Assembly (NCBI GenBank): GCA_963778025.1
Contig: CAVZTA010000008.1
Coordinates: 180,957 to 244,956, forward strand
Reading direction: 5' to 3'
DNA from: CAVZTA01 sp963778025
GTDB taxonomy: Bacteria; Chloroflexota; Limnocylindria; Limnocylindrales; CSP1-4
DNA: 64,000 nt
In this document: one piece after another, positions 15,740 to 24,364 of the stretch
How positions within the stretch are numbered: position 1 is the first letter of the stretch
Layout of the letters: each line of letters starts with the position of its first letter
Program-made: the position numbers and the translations under genes
The notes under the pieces: model-generated
What the model was told of the DNA's origin: nothing
What the model saw: only the letters and a program-made list of their open reading frames with translations
Database searches by the model: none

Positions 15740-16792
15740 TCAGCCCTCGTGGACGCTGAGGCGCTCGACCCACAGGCGGTAGTCGGCCAGCTCGTCCTTC
15801 GACTCGCGGGCCAGCAGGTCGAACAGGCAGCGCCGGACGCTCTTGCCCTCGAACAGCGCCTGGTGGACCTGGAACGCGATCGGCAGCTCCACGTCGTAGC
15901 GGCGCGCGAGCTCGAGCGCCGCGTCGACCGTGTACGCGCCCTCGGCCGTCCCGGGCAGCGTCCGTTCGATGTCGGCCCAGGTGCGGCCCTTCGCGAGCTC
16001 GACGCCCAGCCGGTGGTTCCGCGACAGGCCGGATCCCGACGTCGCGACGACATCGCCGACGCCCGCGAGGCCCGCGAACGTCAACGGGTTCGCGCCCATC
16101 GCGATGCCCAGGCGGGTCATCTCGGCGAGCCCGCGGGTGATCAGCCCGGCCTTGCCGTTGTCGCCCCAGCCCAGCTCGTCGACCGCGCCCGCGGCGATCG
16201 CGAGGACGTTCTTGAGCGCCCCGCACAGCTCCACGCCCAGGACGTCCTGGTTCACGTACAGCCGAAATCGCTTGCTCCCGAGGCGCTGCACTACGCGTTC
16301 GGCGAGCGCCTGGTCATCGGCCGCGACGACCGCCGACGCCGGCCCACCGTGGGCGATCTCGAGGGCGAGGTTCGGGCCCGACAGGACGGCGATCCGCGAC
16401 GGATCGAACCCGCCGGCTCCGGCGATGACCTCGCTCATCCGCAGGAGCGTTCCCGCCTCGAGCCCTTTGGTCACCGAGAGGAGGTCGGCCGACGCCGGCA
16501 CAGACGCCGCGACGCGCTCCACCTCGGACCGAAGATGCGAGGACGGGACGGCGAACAGGACGAGGTCGGCGGCGGTCGACAGGGCCGACGGCTCAGCGGT
16601 CGCGACGAGCGTCGACGGCAGGTCGATGCCCGGCAGGCGGGGCTCGTTGCGATGGGTCGTGCGGATCCGGTCCGCCGTGGCCGCCGAGTGCGCGAGGAGC
16701 GTCACCGGCTCGCGCCGCGCCAGCAGGAGCGCCAGGGTGGTGCCCCACGCACCCGCGCCGACGACCGCGACGCGCGGTCGGACCTCCGTCAC
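15740..16792 (-). CDS. gpsA: Glycerol-3-phosphate dehydrogenase [NAD(P)+]
   Basis: 350 residues. It reduces dihydroxyacetone phosphate to sn-glycerol 3-phosphate, the backbone for membrane phospholipids. The Rossmann motif VAVVGAGAWGTTLA is at residues 8-21. The family motifs LSVTKGLE and AVLSGPNLALEIAHG follow, with the catalytic Lys in ELCGALKNVLAI and later DNGKAGLITRGLAEM. The GTG at 16792 overlaps the TGA of the preceding SnoaL-like gene (GTGA), which fixes the start; a longer ATG-started frame is rejected. It works in the same pathway as PlsC upstream in this gene run. Confidence 0.95.
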   Translation of the reverse strand: MTEVRPRVAVVGAGAWGTTLALLLARREPVTLLAHSAATADRIRTTHRNEPRLPGIDLPSTLVATAEPSALSTAADLVLFAVPSSHLRSEVERVAASVPASADLLSVTKGLEAGTLLRMSEVIAGAGGFDPSRIAVLSGPNLALEIAHGGPASAVVAADDQALAERVVQRLGSKRFRLYVNQDVLGVELCGALKNVLAIAAGAVDELGWGDNGKAGLITRGLAEMTRLGIAMGANPLTFAGLAGVGDVVATSGSGLSRNHRLGVELAKGRTWADIERTLPGTAEGAYTVDAALELARRYDVELPIAFQVHQALFEGKSVRRCLFDLLARESKDELADYRLWVERLSVHEG

Positions 16793-17169
16793 GGATCCAG
16801 GCGTTTCCAGTACGAGTCCTTGCGGCGCACCTTCGCGCCCTCGAACTCCCACAGGTCGCAGCCGCGGACCTCGATGGCCGCGCCATCAGCCGTATGGCCG
16901 CGGATCGTCCATTCGGATACGCCGCGGTCGCCCGCCACGAAGCTCCGGTCGTCCTCGTACCGGATATCGGGGATGCCCGCGAAACGCTGCTCGAACGCCG
17001 CCCGGATCGCCTCCCGGCCCTCGTAGCGCGTGCCGCCCGCGTCCGGCCCCCGCGGCGCGTCGAACACCGCGTCGTCGGTGAAGTCCTCGAGGATCGCCGC
17101 CGCGTCGTGCGCGTTGAAGCCGTGGAGGATGCGCTCGAGGGTCGCCAGCCGTTCGGCGTCGGTGGTCAT
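16789..17169 (-). CDS. SnoaL-like/NTF2-fold protein
   Basis: 126 residues. The NTF2-like fold is indicated by the N-terminal helices (ERLATLERILHGFNAHDAAAILEDF), the AVFDAP strand and the YEGREAIRAAFEQRF helix. The terminal strands are WTIRGHTADGAAIEVRGCDLWEF. Family members are isomerases, cyclases or ligand-binding proteins, and no catalytic role can be assigned. The ATG at 17169 lies 14 bases after the Der stop. The end overlaps the gpsA start, so it is part of the der-gpsA operon. Its presence between two essential genes is unusual, and any link to them is unknown. Confidence 0.8.
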   Translation of the reverse strand: MTTDAERLATLERILHGFNAHDAAAILEDFTDDAVFDAPRGPDAGGTRYEGREAIRAAFEQRFAGIPDIRYEDDRSFVAGDRGVSEWTIRGHTADGAAIEVRGCDLWEFEGAKVRRKDSYWKRLDP

Positions 17170-17183
17170 GCGCTCGGGCGACG

Positions 17184-18785
17184 TCAGCGGCGACGCGCGC
17201 CGGCCCGGCCCCGACCTCGCGGCCGCTGCTCGCGTCCCTCGCGGAACACGAGGCGGATCGGCGTGCCGGCGAACGCGTACGCGTCGCGGAGGCGGTTCTC
17301 GAGGTAGCGGCGGTACGAGAAGTGCACCGCCGCGGGATCGGTCGAGAACAACACGAACGTCGGCGGCGCGACCGCGACCTGCGTCGCGTAGCGGATCTTC
17401 GGCCGGCGTCCGCGCACGAGCGGCGGCGGTTGCCGATCGACGGCGGCGCCCACGAGACGGTTCAGCTCGCCCGTGGAGATGCGCTTGCGACGCTCGCCCC
17501 ACACGTCGACCGCGAGCTCCAGCACCTTCTGCACGCGCTGGCCGGTCTTCGCACTGATCGACACGATCGGCGCGTACTCGATGAACGGCAGTTCGCGGCG
17601 GAGCGTGGCCACGAACTCGTCGAACGTGCGGTGGTCCTTCTCGACGAGGTCCCACTTGTTGACGGCGATGACGAGCCCTCGCCCCTCCTCGACGACATAG
17701 CCGGCGACATGCGCGTCCTGGGCGGTGAGGCCGTCGGCGGCGTCGAGGACCAGCACCGCCACATCGGCACGCGAGATGGCCTTGAGCGCACGGAGCGTCG
17801 AATAGCGCTCCGCGGCGGGCCCGCTGGCGACCTTGCCGCGCCGCCTGATGCCGGCCGTGTCGATGAGCACGATCTCGGAGCGACCCCACGGGATCGTCGT
17901 GTCGATGGCGTCGCGGGTCGTCCCCGGCACCTCGGACACGATCGTCCGCGACTCGCCCAGCAGCGAGTTCAACAGCGATGACTTGCCGACGTTCGGCCGG
18001 CCGACGAACGCGATCGCCGGTGGCTCGTCGCTGTCGGCCGCCATCTGCGCGTCCCACGCGGCCTCGGCCGTGGCATCGCCGGCCATCGTCCCATCGCGCC
18101 CGTCGGCGCCGTCGGCGGCGTCGTCGGGATCCTCATCGTCGTCGTCCTCGCCATCGTCACCGTGCTCGCCGACGACGAACGGCTCGAGCCGGCCCGACGC
18201 GACGTCGCGGGCCATCGTCTCCGCCTGGTCCTCGCGGGCCTTGCGCTCGCGCTCCTGCTCGCTCTCGGGCGGAAGCGCCCAGACGACCGTGTCGAGCAGA
18301 TCCGCGACGCCCCGGCCGTGCGACGCCGAGATGGCGTGCGTCTCCTCCCAGCCCAGGGAGTGGAACTCGGCGGCCTCGAGCTCGCGCTTCTCGTTGTCCG
18401 CCTTGTTGGGCGCGACGAGGACCGGCTTGTGCGTCCGGCGCAGGATCTCGGCGGCCTCCTGGTCGGCCGGCGTCAGCCCGGTGACCGCGTCGACGACGAA
18501 CACGATGACATCGGCCTCGGCGATCGCGAGGCGTGCCTGCTCCTGGACGCCGATCTCGATCGAGTCGTCCGGATCCAGCTCGAGCCCGCCAGTGTCCACC
18601 ACGACGAATCGGCGGCCGTTCCACTCGGCGTCGCCGTACAGCCGGTCACGGGTGGTGCGCGCCCGATCCTCGACGATCGCCGTCCGCTCCCCCACGACGC
18701 GGTTGAAGAGCGTCGACTTGCCGACGTTCGGCCGCCCGACGATGGCGACGACAGCCGACGTCCGAGGCGACGCTCCTGCAGCCAT
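17184..18785 (-). CDS. der: Ribosome biogenesis GTPase Der (EngA)
   Basis: 533 residues. This tandem GTPase is needed for maturation of the 50S ribosomal subunit. First G domain: GRPNVGKS near residue 17, TTRD, DTGGLE, NKAD. Second: GRPNVGKSS near 262, DTAGI, NKWD, SAKTGQR. The C-terminal KH-like domain carries the usual PPTFVLF and SYRRYLENRLR. The linker between the G domains is long and strongly acidic (roughly residues 190-255, with runs of Asp and Glu), which lengthens the protein beyond the usual ~450. The C-terminus ends in a basic Arg-rich tail. Confidence 0.95.
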   Translation of the reverse strand: MAAGASPRTSAVVAIVGRPNVGKSTLFNRVVGERTAIVEDRARTTRDRLYGDAEWNGRRFVVVDTGGLELDPDDSIEIGVQEQARLAIAEADVIVFVVDAVTGLTPADQEAAEILRRTHKPVLVAPNKADNEKRELEAAEFHSLGWEETHAISASHGRGVADLLDTVVWALPPESEQERERKAREDQAETMARDVASGRLEPFVVGEHGDDGEDDDDEDPDDAADGADGRDGTMAGDATAEAAWDAQMAADSDEPPAIAFVGRPNVGKSSLLNSLLGESRTIVSEVPGTTRDAIDTTIPWGRSEIVLIDTAGIRRRGKVASGPAAERYSTLRALKAISRADVAVLVLDAADGLTAQDAHVAGYVVEEGRGLVIAVNKWDLVEKDHRTFDEFVATLRRELPFIEYAPIVSISAKTGQRVQKVLELAVDVWGERRKRISTGELNRLVGAAVDRQPPPLVRGRRPKIRYATQVAVAPPTFVLFSTDPAAVHFSYRRYLENRLRDAYAFAGTPIRLVFREGREQRPRGRGRAGARRR

Positions 18786-18820
18786 CGGGGTCCCGTGCGC
18801 GCGCTGGCCACGGACGCGGC

Positions 18821-19804
18821 CTACGCCGCGCCGGCGCTGGGCGCGACGAGGTTCGGGAGCGAGGTCGTGCGGCCGGCGGGCGTCGCCGCCGAGTCGAGGG
18901 CGGCGTGCGCGAGGTCCGCGGCATGGACCCGCGTCCCGTCCGGGCCGTCGGTGCCGGCGAGGGTGAGGATCCGCTCGGCGACGTCGCGGAGGTCCTCGAT
19001 GGGCGTCGACGTGCCTCCGGTCACGCCGACCACGGTGACGCCCTCGAAGATCGACGGGTCGTCGAGGTCACGCGCGTTCTCGATCTGGACCGCACGCGTG
19101 CCGACGATGCCGCACAGCCGCGTCAGCTCCTTGGTGTTCGCGGAGCTGCGCCCGCCGACCACGACCATCAGCTCGACCGCCTTCGCGGCCTCCATCGTGT
19201 CCTGCTGCCGACGGATCGTGACCGGGCACACGGTGTTGACGATCTTCAGCTCGTGGGCACGCGATGCCATGAACCCGGCGAGCTGCTCGAACTTCCAGGG
19301 CGGCTGCGTGCTCTGCGAGAGGAGCGCCATCCGCTTGCGGCGCGGGATCGCCGCCTCCCACTCCTCCTCGTCGTCGACGACGATGGCGTCGGGAGCGAAC
19401 CCCAGCAGGCCGACGACCTCGGGGTGCTTGGGGGTGCCGAGCAGGACGATGGTGTAGCCCTCCTCGACGAGCTTGGCCAGCTCCTTCTGCTCCTGGATCA
19501 CCCAGGTGCACGTCCCGTCGATGACCTCGAGGCCCCTCGCCGCGGCGCGTTCCATGACGCCCGGGCGGACCCCATGCGCTCGGATGACGACCGCGGCGCC
19601 GGCGTCGACCGCGTCCAGGTCCTCGACCGTCTCGACGCCCAGGGCCTGCAGGTCGCGGATGACGCCCTCGTTGTGGACGGTCTGGCCGAGGGTGTGGGTG
19701 CGCTTGCCCGCGGCGGCCGACTCCTTCGCCTTGTCGATCGCCTCGCGGACGCCGTAACAGAACCCGGTCCGGCTCGCGATCCGGATCGTTTCGATAGAAC
19801 CCAT
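18821..19804 (-). CDS. ispH: 4-hydroxy-3-methylbut-2-enyl diphosphate reductase
   Basis: 327 residues. An iron-sulfur enzyme making IPP and DMAPP in the last step of the non-mevalonate isoprenoid pathway (Dxs, the first enzyme, is at 31761). The three cluster cysteines are in GFCYGV, GTCTWV and NTVCPVT; substrate His residues are in TVHNEG and RAHGV. The start MGSIETIRI at 19804 is preferred over an upstream ATG because it gives the family N-terminus. The C-terminal 35 residues are an Ala-rich extension past the catalytic core. It lies about 100 bases after plsC. Confidence 0.95.
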   Translation of the reverse strand: MGSIETIRIASRTGFCYGVREAIDKAKESAAAGKRTHTLGQTVHNEGVIRDLQALGVETVEDLDAVDAGAAVVIRAHGVRPGVMERAAARGLEVIDGTCTWVIQEQKELAKLVEEGYTIVLLGTPKHPEVVGLLGFAPDAIVVDDEEEWEAAIPRRKRMALLSQSTQPPWKFEQLAGFMASRAHELKIVNTVCPVTIRRQQDTMEAAKAVELMVVVGGRSSANTKELTRLCGIVGTRAVQIENARDLDDPSIFEGVTVVGVTGGTSTPIEDLRDVAERILTLAGTDGPDGTRVHAADLAHAALDSAATPAGRTTSLPNLVAPSAGAA

Positions 19805-19903
19805 CGTGCTCCCAGTATCGCACGGGCCCTTGCTCGAGCCCATGTCGACGGTCAGGCCTGATGCGGCGGATCTGCCGCGTCGCCGCCTGCGTTCGTCAGG
19901 CGG

Positions 19904-20716
19904 TCAGGCGGTCGGGACCGGTGGGCGGACCGTGCCGTACTCGTCGTCGGCGTAGGCGCCGCGCTGCGCGGGCGGGAGCAGCGCCGCGATGCGACGCATG
20001 ATCGCGAGCGTCGTGAGGGCTTTGGCGGCACGACGGTCGGTGCCGGGCGGGACGAGGTCGGCGGGGCGGAACGGCTCGCCGACGCGGACCTCGACGCGTC
20101 GCCCGACCTGCGGGTGCGTCCCCTTCGGCCACGCCCGATGCGTGCCGGCCAGCCCGATGGGCACGATGGTGGCGCCGCTGCGCAGCGCCAGCGTCGCCAT
20201 CCCGTCCTTGGCCGTCTGGAGCTCACCGGTCGGGCTGCGCGTCCCCTCCGCGAACATCAGCAGCACGCCGCCTGCTTCGAGGACCTTGAGCGCGGTCCGG
20301 AAGCCCTCGACATCCGCCGCCCCGCGCTCGATGCCGTGCACGCCGCCCAGGCGACCTGCCCAGCCGACGACCGGCCACTCGAGCACCTCCCGCTTCGCGA
20401 ACCAGTGGATGCGCCGGCCCAGCGGCAGGGTCATGTACGCCCCGATGAGCACCGGGTCGAGGTTGGAGGCGTGGTTCGGCGCGAGGATCACCGGTCCGCT
20501 GGTGGGCAGCCGGTCCAGGTCGTGGAGCCCGACGCGCACGAACGACTTGAGGACGACCCGGCAACCCCACGCGAGCGTGCGGACGAGCCAGGTGTTGCGC
20601 TGCTCGGCTGGATCGGCCTCCGCGGGGAATGGCGACCAACGCCGCGCGGCCGGTCGACGGCGCTCGTCCCCGGTGCTCGCGCCGTTCGTGTGGTCGTGGC
20701 CGTTCGTGCCGCTCAT
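19904..20716 (-). CDS. plsC: 1-acyl-sn-glycerol-3-phosphate acyltransferase
   Basis: 270 residues. It transfers a second acyl chain to make phosphatidic acid at the inner membrane face. The catalytic motif NHASNLDP (NHx4D) is near residue 81, followed by the FAKREVLEW block, FAEGTRSPTGEL (the EGTR motif) and the IVPIGLAGTHRAWP block. A low-complexity charged N-terminus precedes a short hydrophobic segment. The start overlaps the cmk stop by ATGA. Together with gpsA it supplies the phospholipid precursor pathway. Confidence 0.9.
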   Translation of the reverse strand: MSGTNGHDHTNGASTGDERRRPAARRWSPFPAEADPAEQRNTWLVRTLAWGCRVVLKSFVRVGLHDLDRLPTSGPVILAPNHASNLDPVLIGAYMTLPLGRRIHWFAKREVLEWPVVGWAGRLGGVHGIERGAADVEGFRTALKVLEAGGVLLMFAEGTRSPTGELQTAKDGMATLALRSGATIVPIGLAGTHRAWPKGTHPQVGRRVEVRVGEPFRPADLVPPGTDRRAAKALTTLAIMRRIAALLPPAQRGAYADDEYGTVRPPVPTA

Positions 20717-21429
20717 CGAGCCGGCGCCTTGGCGAGGCGCTCCTCGGCCGCATGGATCGCATCGATCACGAGCTGGACCGTCTGCTCCCAGGTGTTGCCG
20801 TCCGTCGTGAGGTGCAGCGCGTCATCGGCGGCGCGGAGCGGGGCGACGGCCCGGCCGGAGTCGGCGGCGTCGCGGCGTCGCAGGTCGGCCAGGATCGCCT
20901 TGGCCTCGTCGCTCGTCGGGTCCAGGCCACGCTCCTCGGTGCGCCGTCGCGCCCGCTCGTCCGCCGAGGCGTCGAGATACAGCTTGAGGTCCGCGTGCGG
21001 CAGGATGTCGGTGCCGATGTCTCGCCCGGCCATCACGATCCCGCCGGCATCGGCGAGGGCCCGCTGACGCGGCACGAGGGCCGCGCGCACGGGGGCGACG
21101 GCCGCGAACTCGCTCACCCGCTGGTCGACCTCGGGCGAATGGACCGCATCGGTGACGTCCTCGCCGTCGAGCCGGACGCGGCGATAGCGGCCATGCACGT
21201 CGGGGACCAGGTCGACGCGGTCGAGGTCCGCCACGAGCGGCCCTGGATCCTCCGGCGAATGGCCGAGCGCGAGCGCGAGATACGTCAGCGCCCGGTACAG
21301 CAGCCCGGTGTCGAGGAACCGGTAGCCGAGGCGCTCCGCGGCGGCCGCGCCGACGCTGCTCTTGCCCGACGAGGCCGGCCCATCGAGCGCGACGACGAGA
21401 CGGGGCACGGCCGGGTCGCGATCGGGCAT
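20713..21429 (-). CDS. cmk: Cytidylate kinase
   Basis: 238 residues. It phosphorylates CMP and dCMP. The P-loop GPASSGKSS is near residue 17. The nucleotide-binding blocks are FLDTGLLYRALTYLAL, RAALVPRQRALA, VMAGRDIGTDILPHADLKLYL (the conserved GRDIGT) and the C-terminal TTDGNTWEQTVQLVIDAI. The middle insertion typical of long CMP kinases is present. The ATG at 21429 is 10 bases after the scpB-rluB stop. The end overlaps plsC, in the conserved scpA-scpB-rluB-cmk-plsC order. Confidence 0.95.
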   Translation of the reverse strand: MPDRDPAVPRLVVALDGPASSGKSSVGAAAAERLGYRFLDTGLLYRALTYLALALGHSPEDPGPLVADLDRVDLVPDVHGRYRRVRLDGEDVTDAVHSPEVDQRVSEFAAVAPVRAALVPRQRALADAGGIVMAGRDIGTDILPHADLKLYLDASADERARRRTEERGLDPTSDEAKAILADLRRRDAADSGRAVAPLRAADDALHLTTDGNTWEQTVQLVIDAIHAAEERLAKAPAR

Positions 21430-21438
21430 GGGCAGAGT

Positions 21439-23016
21439 CTAGGGCGCACGGTGCTGCGGATCGTCGGGTCTGGCCGTCGCGGTGCCCGGCGCACGCAGTC
21501 GGCGCACCTCCGCGGGGGTCAGGGCGCGCGACTCGCCCGATGCGAGATCCTCGAGCCGCAGCGGTCCGATGCGAACGCGAGCCAGGCGTGCGACGGGGAC
21601 GCCGACCTGCGCGAACATCCGGCGGAGCTGGCGCTTCCAGCCATGATCGAGCGTGGCGCGGTACCAGACGAGCCGCGCGTCGACCGGCGGCGCCAGCAGC
21701 TCGGCGAGGCGGCGCGTCTCCGTTCGCGTCTGCTCCCGCAGGCCGTGGAGCCGCGCGATGCCTTCCTCGAGCTCGATGCCCCGCTCCAGCGCGCGGCCCT
21801 GATCCGTGTCCAGCGCGCGACGCACCGCCACGGCGTACTCGCGTTCCACGCCATGGCTGGGGTGGAGCACCGCGTCCGCCCACGGCCCGTCGTTGGTCAG
21901 CAGGATCAAGCCCTCGCTGTCCTGGTCGAGCCGGCCCACCGGATAGAGCCGGGCGTCGCCGGCGAGATCGCCCGGGATCATCTCGACGACGGTGCGCGCG
22001 GCATGCCGATCGCGCGCGGTGGAGGTCACGCCGGGCGGCTTGTGCAGGACGACGTGGACGAGTCGCGGCGCGGTGGCGCGCAGCGGCCGGCCATCCACGA
22101 CGACGGTCTGTGTGGTCGGGTCGACCTTCTCGCCCAGCTGGGCCGGTCGGCCGTCGACGGTGACCCGTCCCGCCGCGATGAGCGCATCCGCACCGCGCCG
22201 GGAGGCGACTCCCGCCGCGGCGAGCACCTTCGAGATGCGCTCCGGCGGCATCAGGCTGTCTGGGTCGGTGGCGTCCTCATCGGCGCCCGCGGAACCGGCG
22301 GCGATCGCGATGCCCTCGCCGCCCTCCTCGGCGAGCCGCGCCGCGACGTCCACGTCGAGCGGTGGCAGCTCCTCGAGCGAGGTGAGCCCGAAGCGCTCGA
22401 GGAAGTCGAAGCCGGTGCCGTAGAGGATGGGCCGGCCCGGCGAGTCGGAGCGCCCGAGCTCGGTGACGAGGCGGCGATGGAGCAGCGCGCGCACCGTGTA
22501 GTCCGAGTCGACGCCGCGGATCCGTTCGATCGCCGCCTTGGTCACGGGTTGGCGATACGCGACGATGGCCAGCGTCTCGAGCGCGGCGGGCGAGAGCCGC
22601 ACGGCATCCGCGCCCACGTACCGCGCGATGAGCGCGCCGGCCTCGGGAGCGGTGGCGAGCTCCACGCGGTCCCCCGCGAGGACGAGCCGGATGCCCCGCT
22701 CGCGGAGCGCGACCTCGAGATCGCCCAGGCGCTCGTCGACCGTCGCGGCGTCGACGCCGGCGAGGCGCCCGATCTCCCGCCGGCTGAGCGGCTTCTCCGC
22801 GACGAACAGCAGCGCCTCGAGCTGCGCCTCGGTCAGGGTCCCGCCGCCGACCTCGGGCGCCTCGGGCGCCAGGGTGTCGGTGGCGTCGTCGGGTTCGGCC
22901 ACATCGCCCTCGACGCCGCCCATCACGGGCATGCCCACCGCCGGCTCGTCGAGCGACGTGTGACCGTTCCCGCGGCCGTCCGCGTCCGTCGCGCCGTCGG
23001 GCCCGCTCCCGGTCAC
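21439..23016 (-). CDS. Fusion of segregation protein ScpB and RluB-type 23S rRNA pseudouridine synthase
   Basis: 525 residues with no internal stop. Residues about 55-225 are ScpB: winged-helix LEALLFVAEKPLSRREIGRLAG, then LSPAALETLAIVAYRQPVTKAAIERIRGV and ALLHRRLVTELGR, the condensin partner that binds ScpA. An Ala/Asp-rich linker follows. Then comes an S4 RNA-binding domain (PERISKVLAAAGVASRRGADALIAAGRVTVDG, about 258-290). Last is a RsuA/RluB catalytic domain with GRLDQDSEGLILLTND carrying the catalytic Asp. scpB and rluB are usually adjacent separate genes. The start overlaps the ScpA stop. Confidence 0.92.
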   Translation of the reverse strand: MTGSGPDGATDADGRGNGHTSLDEPAVGMPVMGGVEGDVAEPDDATDTLAPEAPEVGGGTLTEAQLEALLFVAEKPLSRREIGRLAGVDAATVDERLGDLEVALRERGIRLVLAGDRVELATAPEAGALIARYVGADAVRLSPAALETLAIVAYRQPVTKAAIERIRGVDSDYTVRALLHRRLVTELGRSDSPGRPILYGTGFDFLERFGLTSLEELPPLDVDVAARLAEEGGEGIAIAAGSAGADEDATDPDSLMPPERISKVLAAAGVASRRGADALIAAGRVTVDGRPAQLGEKVDPTTQTVVVDGRPLRATAPRLVHVVLHKPPGVTSTARDRHAARTVVEMIPGDLAGDARLYPVGRLDQDSEGLILLTNDGPWADAVLHPSHGVEREYAVAVRRALDTDQGRALERGIELEEGIARLHGLREQTRTETRRLAELLAPPVDARLVWYRATLDHGWKRQLRRMFAQVGVPVARLARVRIGPLRLEDLASGESRALTPAEVRRLRAPGTATARPDDPQHRAP

Positions 23017-23868
23017 GCGAACGACTCCAGCGATTCGTCGAGCGGTGACTCCTCGACCCCGGCCATCGCGCGCTCCTCATCGGTCGTCCGCCGCGCGCGG
23101 ATCGGCCCCCACGGCTCCGACTGCTCGACCACGATCTCCCGCCGCTTCATCAGCTCCAGCATGGCCAGGAACGTCACCGCCACGACGACGCGATCCCGGA
23201 CGCCGGCCAGCAGGTCCTGCAGGACGATGACCGGTGCGCCCCGCAGCGCCCGCCGCAGCACGTCGGCGCGCTCCGTGAGGGTGATGGTGCGCTTCACGAC
23301 CTCGGGCGGGAGCGCCGGCGGGGGCGTGACCTGCGCGAGGCGGCCGAGCGCCCGCACCAGCAGCGCGACGTCCGCGGGAGGCCCATCGGCGGGTCGGGCG
23401 TCGGCGAGGGCCCGGGCGTGGGCCGCCGACGGCTCGCGATGGAACAGCCCGACCCGCGCCAGCGCATCGGCCTGGATCCGGGCGCCCGCGTCGCGGTAGC
23501 GCGCGGTACAGGATGAGCCGCGCCCGCAGCTCCGCCTCGGGGTCGGGCTCGTCCTCGGGGAGTGGCTGGGCGGCGGTCTCGGCGCGGCGTGGCAGGAGCG
23601 CTCGGCTCTTGATGAGGATCAGCTGGCTGGCGACGGCGACGAACGACGACACGTTGGCGAGCCGGTCGCCCTCGACCGTGGCCAGCGCCTCGAGGTACGC
23701 GTCGGCGAGCGCGCCGAGCGGGACGGTCAGCACATCGAGCTGGCGCGCCTCGATGAGCGCGAGCAGCAGCCCCAGCGGGCCCTCCCACGCCGGCAGCCGG
23801 ACGTGGGTCGCCGCCTCGGGACGACGGCCCTCGCCGAGCGTCACGGCGAGCGGCAGCGCGTCGGTCAT
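23013..23868 (-). CDS. scpA: Segregation and condensation protein A (frameshift near 23505)
   Basis: About 284 residues in two frames. The kleisin subunit linking SMC heads. The N-terminal frame has the family motif WEGPLGLLLALIEARQLDVLTVPLGALADAYLEAL and FVAVASQLILIKSRALLP. The reading shifts near 23505 (from ILYRA to YRDAGARIQADAL), then the C-terminal winged helix follows with VVAVTFLAMLELMKRREIVVEQ. One extra base explains the break. The ATG at 23868 overlaps the stop of the HD protein, and the end overlaps scpB-rluB. Since ScpB is intact, the break is probably an assembly error. Confidence 0.88.
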
Positions 23869-24364
23869 CAGTTCGCCTCGTCGGCGAGCTTCAGGAGCCG
23901 CGCTCGGCCTCGGCGTCGGCGTCCCGCGGCGCGTCCTGGTGGCGGATGAGCTCGGCGGTCCGCGGCGAGCAACCGGCCGCCACCGCGAGCTCCGCGGATC
24001 GATCCGCGTGGGTCCGCAGCCGCTCCAGCGTCCCGCCCAGTCCCGGCACCAGCCCGCCGAGCCGGTGGATCCACCCGCCATACGCCTCACCCAGCGACCA
24101 GACGATCCGCGCCACGAGCCCGGCGTCGCCCTTGCCGCAGTCGTGGAGCAGGCCGGCGACGAGGACCTCGTCGTCGGTGACGCGCTCCGCCCGAAGCGTC
24201 GCGACCACATCGAGCCCGTGCCGCTGGTCGGCGATGTGCATGGACTCGAACACCGCGAGCTGCGCCGGCGTGAGCCAGGTCGCCAGGCCCTCGCGCTCCG
24301 CCGCGCTGACCTTCGCGGCAAGGTGCGCGCGGGTCTGGCGGACCTTAGGCGCCCACCAGGACAA
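23867..24364 (-). CDS. HD-domain phosphohydrolase-like protein (frameshift near 23900)
   Basis: About 165 residues. The HD signature is LVAGLLHDCGKGDAGL near residue 70, preceded by a metal-binding His in HIADQRHGLDV, and followed by RSAELAVAAGCS and ELIRHQD. This indicates a metal-dependent phosphohydrolase, possibly acting on nucleotides. The first frame stops at 23891. Reading one frame over extends it to the family-like end RLLKLADEAN, whose TGA overlaps the scpA start (TGATG). That overlap supports the frameshifted end. It is preceded by the protease gene, with which it overlaps. Confidence 0.8.

Noticed and set aside
16789..18057. A 422-codon frame ending in the SnoaL protein
   Set aside because: The N-terminal two thirds is an alternative frame of der; the real start is ATG 17169.
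20629..23499. Plus-strand 956-codon open frame across cmk and scpB-rluB
   Set aside because: Antisense shadow of well-identified minus-strand genes; its translation is Arg/Ala/Gly-rich with no motifs, an artefact of GC-rich third positions.
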